Source: an uncultured Bacteroidales bacterium (GTDB taxonomy: Bacteria > Bacteroidota > Bacteroidia > Bacteroidales > F082). From it: 64,000 bases of DNA. Made by a program: the position numbers and the translations under genes. The DNA is taken from assembly GCA_900315175.1 (NCBI GenBank), contig OMYA01000008.1:1-64000 (forward strand). Direction: 5' to 3'. Below are positions 8,395 through 19,514 of this stretch, one piece after another. The notes beneath the pieces were generated by a model, which saw only the letters and a program-made list of their open reading frames with translations, was not told the DNA's origin and searched no databases. Numbering within the stretch: the first letter of the stretch is position 1; every line of letters starts with the position of its first letter.

Positions 8395-9864
8395 TTATTT
8401 CTTGATGTTTTTCATGGAGGAGACGACCAATTCTTTTATCTCATTGTAATTCAACATCTTAGTTATGAATGCGATTATGACGCACATGGCAGCTGCGATG
8501 AAGAATGAGGTAATCCACTTCAATTCCAATGTCGTTGACATATAAGTGGTTAGGCTGATCAAAACCAAGAATGCCGAAAGACGGAGCCAGTATGAAATGC
8601 CGAGTCTGAGGTTGAAGATTTTTTTTGCAATGAAGAATTGAATAACGCAGGTTACGAATTGCACGCAAAGGCTGGTGAATGCAGCTCCAATTGCTTTAAA
8701 ATGAGGTATGAAGATAAGATTCAGTGTGATATTGAGCACGACACCGCATGCGGCAACTATATTCAATTGTTTGAGGTTTCCGTTGGCAGTCAGAAGTGTT
8801 CCAAAGATGTAAGTCGTTGATATTGAGACAAAACTGCCCATTAAAATTTTTAAAATTGTAGATGATTCTTCGTTAAGTTGGTCGGGATACATCAGCTTCA
8901 TGAAATCGCTGCTGTAGAAAATGCATAACACTGCGATAATGCATGTCATCGACAGCATGATGCTAAACGATTGTTTCACAAGGCCTTGCAGGTCTTCTTT
9001 TTCTTTTATTATTGCTGCAAAAAGTGGCAGAAGAATGACTGAAAACAGATAGGAAATGTTGTTGCCGGCATCGAAAAGACGCCAGGCGCGGGCATAAACT
9101 CCTGCCTGAGTCGCTGCAATGTCTTCGGGCAGCAAACGCTCAATGAGGACTGGCTCAAGGCGGTTGTAGAAACTCATCAGTAGCACGAGCAATGCATAAG
9201 GAAGACTTTTTTTGATAATCATTATCACAAACGGGATGTTGATTCTTATCGTGAGTTTTCCGGTGTGTCTCAGCACGATGGCAACAGCAATGATTAGCGT
9301 GATGACGTACGATATTGTCTGGGCGTAGATATAACTGTAAATGTTGAAACTCGATTTCGGGAAGAATCCTGACCATAGTAAGAAGCTGCAAATCAATATC
9401 ATAAGCACCCGGTCGAGCACAGAAAGCATGCTGTCGGTCTTGAAAAGCAGCAAAGCTGATATATTGGAACGCACATATAGAATAAACGACAGCAACACCT
9501 GGTTGAAACCGAAAATTGCAAGCAACTTCAGCTGTTCGCCACGATATCCTATCAGCCATCCAATGACGAAAATAACAATAAAATATAGGATTGTGAGTAA
9601 AATCTTGGCTTGTGATATGCCTACGAAATGCTTCGACAGCAGTTGGTTGTTTTGGGCGATATTTCTGTTGTTGAAATTCGTCAGACCAAGGTCAAGCAAT
9701 ATATAAAATAGGTATGAGAATTGAGAAATGGCTAGATAAAGACCGTATGAGGTATCACCGACGAGATTCTGAACGGCAACGTCAACGCCAAGAATCCAGA
9801 ACGGTTTTATCAAAAGGTTGATAAAAAGTAAAAATATAATATTCTTTAAGAACTTATTATTCAT
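8395..9864 (-). CDS. Polysaccharide flippase (Wzx/MurJ-like, MOP superfamily)
   Basis: About 489 residues with 14 predicted membrane segments, typical of Wzx-type lipid-linked oligosaccharide flippases. The N-terminus has the family pattern of an amphipathic start followed by GDTSYGLYLAISQFSYLF, and the middle carries the charged NRLEPVLIERLL loop. The start is taken as ATG at 9864, two codons after a possible GTG. It is the first of three same-strand surface-glycan genes; no glycosyltransferase lies beside them, so this is a small export and assembly set rather than a full biosynthetic locus. Confidence 0.8.
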   Translation of the reverse strand: MNNKFLKNIIFLLFINLLIKPFWILGVDVAVQNLVGDTSYGLYLAISQFSYLFYILLDLGLTNFNNRNIAQNNQLLSKHFVGISQAKILLTILYFIVIFVIGWLIGYRGEQLKLLAIFGFNQVLLSFILYVRSNISALLLFKTDSMLSVLDRVLMILICSFLLWSGFFPKSSFNIYSYIYAQTISYVITLIIAVAIVLRHTGKLTIRINIPFVIMIIKKSLPYALLVLLMSFYNRLEPVLIERLLPEDIAATQAGVYARAWRLFDAGNNISYLFSVILLPLFAAIIKEKEDLQGLVKQSFSIMLSMTCIIAVLCIFYSSDFMKLMYPDQLNEESSTILKILMGSFVSISTTYIFGTLLTANGNLKQLNIVAACGVVLNITLNLIFIPHFKAIGAAFTSLCVQFVTCVIQFFIAKKIFNLRLGISYWLRLSAFLVLISLTTYMSTTLELKWITSFFIAAAMCVIIAFITKMLNYNEIKELVVSSMKNIKK

Positions 9865-9962
9865 CACCACTACTCAAACAGCTAACGACAGCGAAACTGA
9901 CATTATTATAATTTTAATCAAAAAAATACGTTACAAAAATAGTACATTTTGAATTATTTTCG

Positions 9963-9970
9963 TATATTTG
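9963..9970 (+). promoter_or_regulatory. -7 element for the RelA/SpoT homologue
   Basis: TATATTTG, followed by C, a consensus Bacteroidota -7 element. It would give a leader of only about a dozen bases before the TTG start codon at 9990. A clear -33 element at the usual distance is not seen. Confidence 0.6.
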
Positions 9971-9989
9971 CAAAGTAATTTTTTTAAAA

Positions 9990-12212
9990 TTGAAAAAATA
10001 TTCGGAAAACGAGATATTAGAGATTGAAAAATCGTATAACGAACTGATTCAGTCGGTGGGAGAGACGATGACTTTGGAAGAAGTCGGCTTCGTCAGGAAA
10101 GCTTACGAGTTGTGCTGTTCGAAATATGACGGTATGAAGATGCGCTCAGGCAGGCCGATGATGCTTCATGTGCTTGAAGTGGCTAAGATTTCCTATTCTG
10201 AGATGGGAATGCACAGTAAAACAATAGTATGTGCATTGCTTCACAATATAACCAAAGTTTCTGATGTCACTTTTGATGATATAAAAGAGCAATTTGGCGA
10301 GAGAGTTATGCTGATACTCAAGGGCTTGATTAAAGTGATGTCCTTGAATATGTCGCAGATTTCGACGCAATCAGACACTTTTAGAAAGCTTTTCCTGTCA
10401 ATGATTGACGACATCAGAGTGGTGATGCTGATAATCGCTCATTGTCTGTCAAATTGCCGTAATCAGGGCGACATAGATGTGCCAATAGAGATTAAACCTT
10501 CTGATAGTGAGGAAGTTACAATAAAGAAGAAGATTGACAGATTTTTTGACATCACAAAATACCTGATAATTCCGATAGTTCATCGACTTGGATTGTACAA
10601 TATCAAGAAGGACATGGAAGAGGCGGTGATGATTTACGAAAATCCCAAGGAATACGAGGAAATAAGTGAAAAAATCTCCATGTCGCACGTGATGCAGGAA
10701 GAGAAAATGGCCAATTTCCTTTTGCCGATACGTCAGGAATTGGGCAAGGAGGGCTTTGACTATACGATTAAATGGCGTACAAAGTCAATTCCGTCGATTT
10801 TTGCAAAAATGAAGGCTCAGGGAGTGCCATTTGAACAGGTATACGACCTTTTTGCCGTCAGAATCATTATAAATAACTCGAAAATCAAAGAGGAAAAAGC
10901 TGACTGTTGGAAGGTTTATTCCATTGTTACAAATCTGTATCAGCCTAATCCTCAGCGACTTAGAGATTGGATTACTAAGCCTAAGACATCTGGATATGAG
11001 TCGCTGCACACCACGGTGAAAAACGGCGTTGATTGGGTGGAAGTGCAAATTCGTACGTCGCGAATGGACGAGATAGCTGAAAAAGGCAACGCCTCACATT
11101 GGTCGTATAAAAGCCATAACGACAAGCATCAGACGGCAGATGCGTGGCTGAACCAAATCAGAAGTATTCTTGAGGCTACAAACCAATCGGATTTCAATCC
11201 TTTGGACGACAAACGTGCAGCTAAAGTAGGCAAATCCGATAAGATGTACATCATAACGCCTCAGGGCGAGGTGAAACAGTTGCCTGTAGGCTCCACTATC
11301 CTTGATTTTGCTTTTGAAGTGCATACCCAGGTGGGTAGCCATTGCATCGGAGCACGCGTGAACGGCAAAATGCAGCCGATACGTTATTTACTTAACAATG
11401 GCGACCGCGTTGAGATACAGATAAGCAAGCGCCAGACACCGAAAGCCGACTGGCTCAACTATGTTAATACCGAAAAGGCAAAATCAAAAATCCGCAGGTT
11501 TCTGAAGGACGAGGAGATGAAAGAGGCAGAACTCGGCAGCTCTATCTTCCACAGAAAGCTCAAAAACTGGAAAATTGCCTTTAATGATAAGATGTTCACA
11601 GAGTTAATTAAAAAGTATGACTGTGAATCAGGTATAGAATTTTATCATAATATCGCCACAAATCAGATTGATCTTGCCGAGTTGAAGGCGTTTATCTTAT
11701 CGCAGACCGAGGAAAAGGAGGTGCATAAGGTAGAGGAGGAGCAGAAGAAGGACAAACCTGTTGAGAATGACAATGATGCCATGAGCATTGGCGTGAATAT
11801 CAATGGTTTCGCATTCAAGATGGCTAAATGCTGCAACCCGATTCCTGGTGACAGTGTTTGCGGCTTTGTCAATGTGGGCGGAGGTATCACGATACATCGT
11901 GTCAATTGTAAGAACGCCATTGCGATGAAGAAACGCTATCCATATCGTTTGGTTGATGTGAAGTGGCAGGGTGATGTGCCTTCACGTGCTACTATCAAGG
12001 TTGTGGCAAAGGATAGTTTCGGTATTCTCAGCGATATCACGGAAGTGATGAAACAAATGGAGATCAATATCATAGATGCGTCAATGGGCACGCGAAACGG
12101 CATGTATGAAGGTCGTTTCGTGGTGCATGTGACGAGTGTGAGTTATCTGGAACAGCTCATTCGCAAGCTTCGTTCGTTGAATAATGTCACTGAAGTTCAG
12201 CGAATTGATTGA
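9990..12212 (+). CDS. relA: Long RelA/SpoT homologue, synthetase-only (p)ppGpp enzyme
   Basis: 740 residues with the full order HD hydrolase-like domain, synthetase, TGS, zinc-finger/RIS and ACT. The synthetase looks intact: R263/K265 in RTKSI, D286 in YDLFAVR, YESLHTTV and E351 in WVEVQIRT. The hydrolase site is lost: HDxxED reads H85-N86-I-T-K89-V90, and the later KLADRLHN-type Asp is replaced by an AHCLSNCRN segment. The inference is a RelA-like enzyme making (p)ppGpp from GTP/GDP and ATP on starved ribosomes, needing a separate hydrolase. TGS covers residues about 415-475; the Cys pairs in MAKCCNPIPGD and HRVNC mark the RIS; ACT is the last 75 residues. The start is TTG; the next ATG (10068) would cut off conserved sequence. 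Confidence 0.9.
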   Translation: MKKYSENEILEIEKSYNELIQSVGETMTLEEVGFVRKAYELCCSKYDGMKMRSGRPMMLHVLEVAKISYSEMGMHSKTIVCALLHNITKVSDVTFDDIKEQFGERVMLILKGLIKVMSLNMSQISTQSDTFRKLFLSMIDDIRVVMLIIAHCLSNCRNQGDIDVPIEIKPSDSEEVTIKKKIDRFFDITKYLIIPIVHRLGLYNIKKDMEEAVMIYENPKEYEEISEKISMSHVMQEEKMANFLLPIRQELGKEGFDYTIKWRTKSIPSIFAKMKAQGVPFEQVYDLFAVRIIINNSKIKEEKADCWKVYSIVTNLYQPNPQRLRDWITKPKTSGYESLHTTVKNGVDWVEVQIRTSRMDEIAEKGNASHWSYKSHNDKHQTADAWLNQIRSILEATNQSDFNPLDDKRAAKVGKSDKMYIITPQGEVKQLPVGSTILDFAFEVHTQVGSHCIGARVNGKMQPIRYLLNNGDRVEIQISKRQTPKADWLNYVNTEKAKSKIRRFLKDEEMKEAELGSSIFHRKLKNWKIAFNDKMFTELIKKYDCESGIEFYHNIATNQIDLAELKAFILSQTEEKEVHKVEEEQKKDKPVENDNDAMSIGVNINGFAFKMAKCCNPIPGDSVCGFVNVGGGITIHRVNCKNAIAMKKRYPYRLVDVKWQGDVPSRATIKVVAKDSFGILSDITEVMKQMEINIIDASMGTRNGMYEGRFVVHVTSVSYLEQLIRKLRSLNNVTEVQRID

Positions 12213-12219
12213 TAATCAG

Positions 12220-13494
12220 TTATTTAGTCATGATATCGATAATTTCGGTATCGGTTTCTTTCATGCCGATTGAGCCGACTAATCCCACGTTATTGATTGT
12301 GTCTTCGATGTCGCATCCGACAATGCCGTCGCCAGCTTCGAACTGCTGGCCGTTTTTATACATGTAATAGCCTAAGATTCCTGATTCCACTGATGCTGCG
12401 ATTTTTGCGGCGCATGATGCTTTAGCGCCGTCGCAGATGATTCCTGAAACGGTGACCACGGCGTTGCACAGTGTATGTTCAATAACATCAAGGCTTTCGC
12501 CTAGCAGGTATGCGATGCCGCAGGCTGCTGCGCAGCCTGCGCTGACAGCTCCACAATATGCTGAAAGCCTTCCGATGCGTGTTTTCTGGTGTATCGCAGT
12601 GAGGTTTGATACGACCAGGGCGCGATACAGTCTGTCGTCGCTGATTTTATATTCCTCTGCGTATGCAATAACAGGCATCGATACCGTAAGTCCTTGATTA
12701 CCACTGCCGGAGTTAATGATAACTGGTAGTTCGCATCCGTTCATACGGGCATCGGAACCTGCGGCTGCACGCGCTTTGGCTTTGACTTTGATGTCATTAC
12801 CATAATATTTTAACAATGTACTGCCGATGTTGGCGCCCCAATTGTTTTTCAAGCCTTCGTCAGAGATGGCTTTGTTGTATTCTATCTGGCGTCCGATGAT
12901 ATCTTTAATGTCTTGAATATCAAGGCTATCGGCGAAATCAACAATGCCTGATACGCTTAGGCAGCTGCGGTCGGTGAGCTCTTTGGCGGGCTTGCTGATG
13001 GTTTCGCTATGGAAGATAACTTCGTTGTCTTTCTGAATATGAACGATATTGGTGTGGAAACCGCAGATTCTAACGTCAGCATGATGTTCTCCACTATACT
13101 CAATTATTGTGACATCCAGTTGTTCCTGGCAGTTCACGTGTTTTACAATGATAGGGGTGGAGTTGAGGTATTTCTCTGTCTCCAGTTTTTGGTCAGGTGT
13201 CACGTTGGCAATCACTTCAAGAGCTTTGTCGGGGTTTCCTGCCACGATTCCAACTGCCACGGCTGCTTTTATTCCCTTCATTCCGTTGGTGTTAGGCACA
13301 ATAACGCTCTTCACATTCTTGATGATGTTGCCGCTAGCAAGTACTTCAACTCTGTCGGGTATTACGCCTAACACCTGATGCGCTTTGGCAGCGGCATAGG
13401 CGAGGCAGATTGGCTCGGTACAGCCCATTGCTGGCACTAATTCTTCTTTTAAGATGTTGATATACAATTGATAACGTGAATCTGACTTATTCAT
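12220..13494 (-). CDS. UPF0597 family protein (L-cysteine desulfidase/serine dehydratase-like)
   Basis: 424 residues, the normal length for UPF0597 (YhaM/CdsB-like) proteins. Family knowledge: relatives bind an oxygen-sensitive [4Fe-4S] cluster and release sulfide and ammonia from L-cysteine, or deaminate serine. The N-terminal MGCTEPICLAYA and the Cys-rich GAVSAGCAAACGIA segment near residue 315 carry candidate cluster ligands. NSGSGNQGLTVSMPV (residues about 258-272) is the other family signature. It is the last gene of a five-gene minus-strand operon, one base after the TPR gene, which says little about its role. The substrate is not decided here. Confidence 0.85.
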   Translation of the reverse strand: MNKSDSRYQLYINILKEELVPAMGCTEPICLAYAAAKAHQVLGVIPDRVEVLASGNIIKNVKSVIVPNTNGMKGIKAAVAVGIVAGNPDKALEVIANVTPDQKLETEKYLNSTPIIVKHVNCQEQLDVTIIEYSGEHHADVRICGFHTNIVHIQKDNEVIFHSETISKPAKELTDRSCLSVSGIVDFADSLDIQDIKDIIGRQIEYNKAISDEGLKNNWGANIGSTLLKYYGNDIKVKAKARAAAGSDARMNGCELPVIINSGSGNQGLTVSMPVIAYAEEYKISDDRLYRALVVSNLTAIHQKTRIGRLSAYCGAVSAGCAAACGIAYLLGESLDVIEHTLCNAVVTVSGIICDGAKASCAAKIAASVESGILGYYMYKNGQQFEAGDGIVGCDIEDTINNVGLVGSIGMKETDTEIIDIMTK

Positions 13495-13495
13495 A

Positions 13496-15523
13496 TTAAT
13501 TTCCTTTTGTTATTTCCATTGATATAATTTCTATATTGCCGTTTTCCGGTAGTATTTCAATCCAATTGTTATCTTCGCTGAACCATTTGTATTGTGAGCC
13601 GATTCTCACGATGAAGTCGTTAACATCTTGATTTTTAGGCACATTGACGGTAAAACCTCCATTTCTGCCGCTCTTACTGCCGTAAGATATGTACATGATG
13701 AACGGCTTGTCGCCCAGGTTCTTGGCTTTCAATAAAATATAGTTGCCACGACGTGTGGTGACGTCAACTGGTTCGAAATCGAAACGTTTGGTCTCGCTAG
13801 AGTTGATTGTTATGGAAGAGTTAACAAGTTCTACAAGCTTGTTGGCTGCCAGAATCTCGCCGATCTCCCTTATTTTATTGGCAGGATATGGATTGTCGAT
13901 GCCAACGCTCATGGCTTTTGTATATAACTCTATTGCCTTGTCGTAGTTTTTGGTTTGTAATTGTGCATCAGCCTTTGTGATATAGCCGTTGTATTCATTC
14001 TGAAGACCAGCGACACGCATGTTTTCGTTTTGTTGTGCTAGCGTAAGTTGTTGAGTGGCAGCCTCATCGCCAGGTTTATTGGTCAAAGCGATGTTGTATT
14101 GTCTGATGGCTTCAGCAAAATTCCTGCTGTCCATTGCATACTGTCCTTCCGACATTGCTCTGCTGTAATTTTCCTGTTTTTGACGCTGAATTTCTTCATA
14201 GAAACCAGCAATCAGGCCAAGCTTTTCTGTTGCGACGGCGTTGTTAGGATCCAAAACAAGAACCTGGTTGAATGTCTGTTCCGCTTCAGCGTATTGTTTT
14301 GATGTAAGTTGTTGGTTACCAGTGCTGATGAGGCTTTGGATCTGTTCTTTGCGCTGTTTTTCGGCTTCAGCTGCAGCCAAGCGTTCCTGTTCTTTGCGTT
14401 GTTGTTCGGTGTACAGAATCATATTCTCGGCATTCTCTTTCTTTGCAAGTGCGTCAGCGTTATTTGGCTTGAGTTCCAATGCTTTGGCGTAATAGGAGAG
14501 AGCCAATTCGTAGTTTTTGGTGCTCTCTGCATTTTCACCTTTGCTGATAAAGTTTGCAAAATCGCTGTCAATCTTTGCCTTGTCGCTCTGAATCTTGAGA
14601 TATTCTGGACTATTAACTATTTCGTCGACGCGCGCAATCATTCCCAAAGCGTAGGAATCATTAGGAATTACTGATAATGCATCTTGATATGCCGCTTTTG
14701 CCTCGTCATATGAACGGTCTTCGTAGAGTGCATCTGCCTCTGTGATTTTGGCATTGTAATTGTCCGCTACTTGTTTCATGGTTTGTAGTTCAGTTACCTT
14801 GTCGGAAATCTCTTTTGTATCAGGGAAAATTTGCAATGCCTGTTCGTATGCGTCAATTGCTTCGGCGTATTTTTTTCTTAAAGTAAATTCTTGACCTTGA
14901 GAGCAAAGTCTTTCAAATTCAGATACTTTCAAGTCATATACTTCTTTCTTGTTTTTGGCATCCTGATACTTTGATTTGGTGGCTGAATTGTTTGGATACA
15001 GCTTCAATGCCGATTCATATTGCATTACTGCTTCGGCATATTTTTCTTGTTTTAAGAGATTATCGCCCAGGGCAACCATCTCATTGAATGAAGCCAGTTT
15101 GTCCTTCTCGTCTTTGAGAATTGTTGTGATTTCTTGTTTCTTGCCCAAGGCATATTCGTCCTTCGGGAAAATTTCCAGAGCCTTATTATATTCTGCTATA
15201 GCTTTATCTAAGTCATTGTTAGAGTAGAAGTTGTCGCCGTTGTCGATATGCTCGAAAAACTGTTCTTCTTTTTTATTTTCCTCGCGTATTTTTTGCAGGG
15301 TGTTGTCCAGTTTGTTTTTTGCCGAGGCGTCATTAGGTTTTAATCGCAAAGCCTCCTGATAATATGTTTTTGCCTTTATATATTCCTTATTTGCGTATTC
15401 TTTGTCACCCGAAGCAATCAGCGATTGAAAAGAAGGGGCGTTCTCTTGCGAATACGCGCAAGTCGTTGAAAAACAAAGTATTCCAAACGATATTGCGAAG
15501 ATATATTTGATCAAACTTTTCAT
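13496..15523 (-). CDS. Exported TPR-repeat protein
   Basis: 675 residues. A signal peptide (hydrophobic stretch up to about residue 24, ending CAYSQ) is followed by many tetratricopeptide units with the pattern YxEAxxxYxxALxLxPNxxxA at about 34-67 residue spacing, from residue 30 to 560. A charged helical stretch rich in Glu, Gln and Lys sits near residue 370-400. The last 110 residues (from LVNSSITINSSETKRFDF) look like an all-beta domain. It is probably periplasmic and a protein-interaction scaffold; no enzyme motif is visible. It lies one base downstream of lolD in the same operon. Confidence 0.78.
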   Translation of the reverse strand: MKSLIKYIFAISFGILCFSTTCAYSQENAPSFQSLIASGDKEYANKEYIKAKTYYQEALRLKPNDASAKNKLDNTLQKIREENKKEEQFFEHIDNGDNFYSNNDLDKAIAEYNKALEIFPKDEYALGKKQEITTILKDEKDKLASFNEMVALGDNLLKQEKYAEAVMQYESALKLYPNNSATKSKYQDAKNKKEVYDLKVSEFERLCSQGQEFTLRKKYAEAIDAYEQALQIFPDTKEISDKVTELQTMKQVADNYNAKITEADALYEDRSYDEAKAAYQDALSVIPNDSYALGMIARVDEIVNSPEYLKIQSDKAKIDSDFANFISKGENAESTKNYELALSYYAKALELKPNNADALAKKENAENMILYTEQQRKEQERLAAAEAEKQRKEQIQSLISTGNQQLTSKQYAEAEQTFNQVLVLDPNNAVATEKLGLIAGFYEEIQRQKQENYSRAMSEGQYAMDSRNFAEAIRQYNIALTNKPGDEAATQQLTLAQQNENMRVAGLQNEYNGYITKADAQLQTKNYDKAIELYTKAMSVGIDNPYPANKIREIGEILAANKLVELVNSSITINSSETKRFDFEPVDVTTRRGNYILLKAKNLGDKPFIMYISYGSKSGRNGGFTVNVPKNQDVNDFIVRIGSQYKWFSEDNNWIEILPENGNIEIISMEITKGN

Positions 15524-15524
15524 T

Positions 15525-16175
15525 TTAATTGATTTTACCGTCTTTTATTGTTAAAATCCTGTCGGCCATCTGTGCGAGTTCAGGATTATGTGTTACTATA
15601 ACGAAAGTTTGTCCTGTTTGTTCTCTTAATTTGAAAAAAAGTTCATGAAGTTCTTTCGCGTTTTGAGAGTCGAGGTTTCCTGATGGCTCATCTGCTAGGA
15701 TCACTGACGGGTTGTTGATGAGTGCTCTTGCCACAGCAACGCGTTGTTGTTCGCCTCCTGAAAGCATTGATGGTTTATGGTTTGCTCTTTCAGTAAGATT
15801 AAGATAATCAAGTAATTTTGTTGCTTTACTTAAAGCATTACTTTTAGATTCTCCTGCGATAAAAGCAGGGATGCAGATATTCTCAAGAGCTGTAAATTCA
15901 GGCAAAAGATGATGGAATTGGAACACGAAGCCAATGTTTTTATTGCGGAAAGCGGCTAGTGCTTTCTGTCCCAGTTTGTTGACATTCTGACCGTTAATAA
16001 AAACGTCGCCTTTGTCGGCTTTTTCAAGTGTTCCGATGATTTGGAGCAATGTGGATTTGCCGGCACCTGATGCTCCGACGATAGTGACGATTTCGCCTTT
16101 ATCGATATGAATATCAATGCCTTTGATAACATCGACATTGCCAAATGACTTATATATGTTATTTGCCTTTATCAT
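15525..16175 (-). CDS. lolD: LolD-like ABC transporter ATP-binding protein
   Basis: A 216-residue ABC ATPase. Walker A is [11 protein letters not shown], the signature is [15 protein letters not shown] and Walker B is [12 protein letters not shown], with the switch His in VTHNPEL. The LolD/MacB subfamily is suggested by length, the [15 protein letters not shown] segment and the compact C-terminus. In that subfamily it powers release of lipoproteins from the inner membrane through LolCE, or works with FtsX-like permeases. No permease is encoded beside it, so its partner lies elsewhere. Its start overlaps the stop of the upstream gene (ATGA). Confidence 0.85.
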   Translation of the reverse strand: MIKANNIYKSFGNVDVIKGIDIHIDKGEIVTIVGASGAGKSTLLQIIGTLEKADKGDVFINGQNVNKLGQKALAAFRNKNIGFVFQFHHLLPEFTALENICIPAFIAGESKSNALSKATKLLDYLNLTERANHKPSMLSGGEQQRVAVARALINNPSVILADEPSGNLDSQNAKELHELFFKLREQTGQTFVIVTHNPELAQMADRILTIKDGKIN

Positions 16176-17386
16176 TCTTCTTCTTTTTTGCCGTTTGTTT
16201 GCAGTTTGGCTCTTGTGAAAGGCTTGTTTCTGTCAAAAAGATATCTGAAGGTGATATGTGTCTTATAATGTGTTGCGCCGGCTCTTTCCGCTATTTTGAG
16301 CATTGGGGGGTTGAAATCGCCTATCCAATTGAGCTGCAATTCTTTATACTTGAATTTCTTCTTGATGGCCTGAGCTTCAAGTGAGCAAACAAGTCCTGAT
16401 TCGAGGCCTTTTTTGCGATGTTCCGGCACGATTCCGAATACTAAGGAGATGGCTCTGTCGCAGATTCTTGATATTTTAATCCTCCAGAAAATGCGTAACT
16501 TATTGAATCCTTTATCGTTGCCATTCAAACCTTTGTAAATCTGGTTCAGGTCTATCATCATCAGGAAGAAGCCGACGGGTTCGCCTTTGTAGTATGCAAA
16601 ATGCATCAGGCGAGGGTCGATGATAGGTTTCAGGCTGTTTAGCAGCGCCAAAGCATGCTGGCGTGTGAGTTTTGCAGTGCCTGGAATTGAGCCCCATGAT
16701 TTGTTGTAAATCGTCAGGAAATCATCGGCATAGCGGTCGATTTTACGTTTGTCAAGAATTTCGAAAGTATAATCCGGGTTTTCGTAGATTCGAGCAGCTT
16801 TTTGATGCAGAATGGGGTCGAAACCGCCGGGGATGAGATTGCGACGGAATGTCAACTGCTTGAAATAATCCTTAAATCCGTAATTCTCAAAGAGTTGTCG
16901 GTAATAAGGATAGTTGTACGGCATATTGTAGATAGGGTCGGTGAAACCATCTACGAGGCAGCCCCAGAAATAATCGCGATCGCCGAAGTTTACTGGGCCA
17001 TCCATAGCTTCAAAGCCACGTTCTTCGAGCCATTTTTTGGCGGCATCGAATAGGATGTTGGCTGCTTCCTGGTTGTTGATACAGTCGAAAAAACCGCATC
17101 CACCTGTTTTTTGGCCGTTTTCCTCGTGTTCGTATACTTTTGAGGTCTTTTCATCATAGAAGACGGCTATTCTTCCGACAATTGTGCCGTTTTTGTCAGT
17201 CAGGTAATATCTTATGGCGTCACCATGGCGGAAAAGCTTGTTCTGATTTCTGTCGAACACCTTTTCCACCTCGTGATCAAGTGGTCTGACGTAATGGTTG
17301 TCGTTCTTGTATAATTTTGACGGAAATGCCAGCCATTGCTTGGTTTCCCGTTTGCTTAATACTTCGTGAAGTGTGTAATTTGGCAT
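16172..17386 (-). CDS. GNAT-superfamily acyltransferase-like protein
   Basis: 404 residues. The C-terminal half has the GNAT look: [20 protein letters not shown] as beta strands, then [20 protein letters not shown] resembling the acetyl-CoA-binding V/I-x-P-x-x-R-x-x-G turn. The N-terminal half ([41 protein letters not shown]) matches a widespread Bacteroidota family of unknown acceptor. The exact reaction cannot be given. It lies between the DUF2007 gene (12 bases upstream) and lolD (4-base overlap) in a shared operon. Confidence 0.68.
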   Translation of the reverse strand: MPNYTLHEVLSKRETKQWLAFPSKLYKNDNHYVRPLDHEVEKVFDRNQNKLFRHGDAIRYYLTDKNGTIVGRIAVFYDEKTSKVYEHEENGQKTGGCGFFDCINNQEAANILFDAAKKWLEERGFEAMDGPVNFGDRDYFWGCLVDGFTDPIYNMPYNYPYYRQLFENYGFKDYFKQLTFRRNLIPGGFDPILHQKAARIYENPDYTFEILDKRKIDRYADDFLTIYNKSWGSIPGTAKLTRQHALALLNSLKPIIDPRLMHFAYYKGEPVGFFLMMIDLNQIYKGLNGNDKGFNKLRIFWRIKISRICDRAISLVFGIVPEHRKKGLESGLVCSLEAQAIKKKFKYKELQLNWIGDFNPPMLKIAERAGATHYKTHITFRYLFDRNKPFTRAKLQTNGKKEEE

Positions 17387-17398
17387 TAAAACAATTCC

Positions 17399-17629
17399 CT
17401 ATTCGTTATTAAGATACGAGTCAACGACGGCTTTGGCTTTTTCTGCATCTTCAGTGTACACCAGCAATTCTGTGCTTTGTTCGGGGTTTCCGTCAGCCCA
17501 GCCGGCGCCCAAACTCGATTCGAAATTGTTGCGCACGAAACACTGTATGCTTTCTTCGTTGAGCATTGCCGCTATGTAGTTGGCCTCAATGTCTGTTCCA
17601 ATAAAAATTTTTTCAAGTCCTTTTTCCAT
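17399..17629 (-). CDS. DUF2007 small protein (putative signal-transducing)
   Basis: About 76 residues. The pattern EKIFIGTDIEANYIAAMLNE followed by IQCFVRNNF and an acidic C-terminal ELLVYTEDAEKAKAVVDSY fits DUF2007, whose fold resembles PII/ACT-like ferredoxin folds; the function is not known. ATG at 17629 is chosen; a longer frame from TTG at 17647 would start in promoter sequence. It heads the five-gene operon that continues to 12220. Confidence 0.75.
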   Translation of the reverse strand: MEKGLEKIFIGTDIEANYIAAMLNEESIQCFVRNNFESSLGAGWADGNPEQSTELLVYTEDAEKAKAVVDSYLNNE

Positions 17630-17641
17630 AATTATATTTTT

Positions 17642-17672
17642 TTGCAAAAATAAGCAAAATTTTGTAATTTTG
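17642..17672. promoter_or_regulatory. Overlapping divergent promoters
   Basis: Plus strand: TTG at 17642-17644, a 20-base spacer and TAATTTTG at 17665-17672, driving nth. Minus strand: a TATTTTTG element inside the same 30 bases, driving the DUF2007-lolD operon. The two polymerase sites overlap, so the operons probably compete. Confidence 0.65.
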
Positions 17673-17690
17673 TTGTGAAATTTTAAAAAA

Positions 17691-18350
17691 ATGAAAAAGA
17701 TTGATATTCAGGGGAAATACGATAAATTTATCGAATATTTTGAGGTGGCGATGCCTGTTGCAGAGTCGGAGTTGAAGTTTATGAATCCTTATCAGTTGCT
17801 GGTCGCAGTGATTCTTTCTGCTCAGTGTACCGACAAACGTGTAAACATGACAACACCTGCGTTTTTTGAGCGTTTTCCGGATGCGAAGACGTTGTCGGAA
17901 GCTACTCAAGATGAAGTGTATCAATTGATTAAGTCTATTTCTTATCCAAATAACAAAGCCAAGAATTTGATAGGGATGGCAAAGGGTTTGGTGTCTGATT
18001 TTGATGGTGTAGTGCCAGATAACATTGAGGATTTGCAAAAATTGCCTGGGGTAGGACGTAAAACGGCAAATGTGGTGGTCGCTGTAGCATTCGACAAACC
18101 TGCAATGCCTGTAGATACTCATGTTTTCAGAGTCTCGGCAAGAATCGGGTTGAGTAAAAACGCTAAAACGCCTTTCGATACTGAGAAACAGCTCGTTGAA
18201 CATATACCTCAAAACATCCTTTCGAAAGCTCATCATTGGCTGATTTTGCACGGCAGATACGTCTGTCTGGCGCGCAAGCCGAAATGCGTGGAATGCGGAA
18301 TAAAGGAAATTTGTGATTTTTATCAAAAAAACACCAAAAAAGTTTGCTGA
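17691..18350 (+). CDS. nth: Endonuclease III (Nth) DNA glycosylase/AP lyase
   Basis: 219 residues. The protein removes oxidised pyrimidines and cleaves abasic sites in base-excision repair. Visible are LSAQCTDKRVN (helix with the catalytic Lys), the helix-hairpin-helix LPGVGRKTANVV (residues about 115-127) and PVDTHVFRVSARIGL, which contains the catalytic Asp. A C-terminal four-Cys [4Fe-4S] loop, C-x6-C-x2-C-x5-C, runs from CLARKPKC to ICDF. The length is normal. It is transcribed from its own promoter, divergent from the DUF2007 gene, 115 bases before recA. Confidence 0.95.
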   Translation: MKKIDIQGKYDKFIEYFEVAMPVAESELKFMNPYQLLVAVILSAQCTDKRVNMTTPAFFERFPDAKTLSEATQDEVYQLIKSISYPNNKAKNLIGMAKGLVSDFDGVVPDNIEDLQKLPGVGRKTANVVVAVAFDKPAMPVDTHVFRVSARIGLSKNAKTPFDTEKQLVEHIPQNILSKAHHWLILHGRYVCLARKPKCVECGIKEICDFYQKNTKKVC

Positions 18351-18373
18351 TTAGAAAAAAATGTTTAAATTTG
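18343..18373 (+). promoter_or_regulatory. recA promoter
   Basis: TTTG at 18343-18346 (inside the end of nth) and TAAATTTG at 18366-18373 give a good -33/-7 pair, leaving a leader of about 85 bases before the recA ATG. No LexA-type palindrome is evident. Confidence 0.6.
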
Positions 18374-18464
18374 TAGCGTTACAGTTTGATTAAAAACTCG
18401 TCAAAATCAGGCTGCAGAATATGGAATTTTGGTATTAACTTATTGATTTAAAATTATTTAGAAA

Positions 18465-19499
<1,035 letters not shown>

Positions 19500-19514
19500 C
19501 ATATTGAACATCAG

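Noticed and set aside
14048-14674. Plus-strand frames inside the TPR gene
   Set aside because: They are antisense to a well-supported repeat protein.
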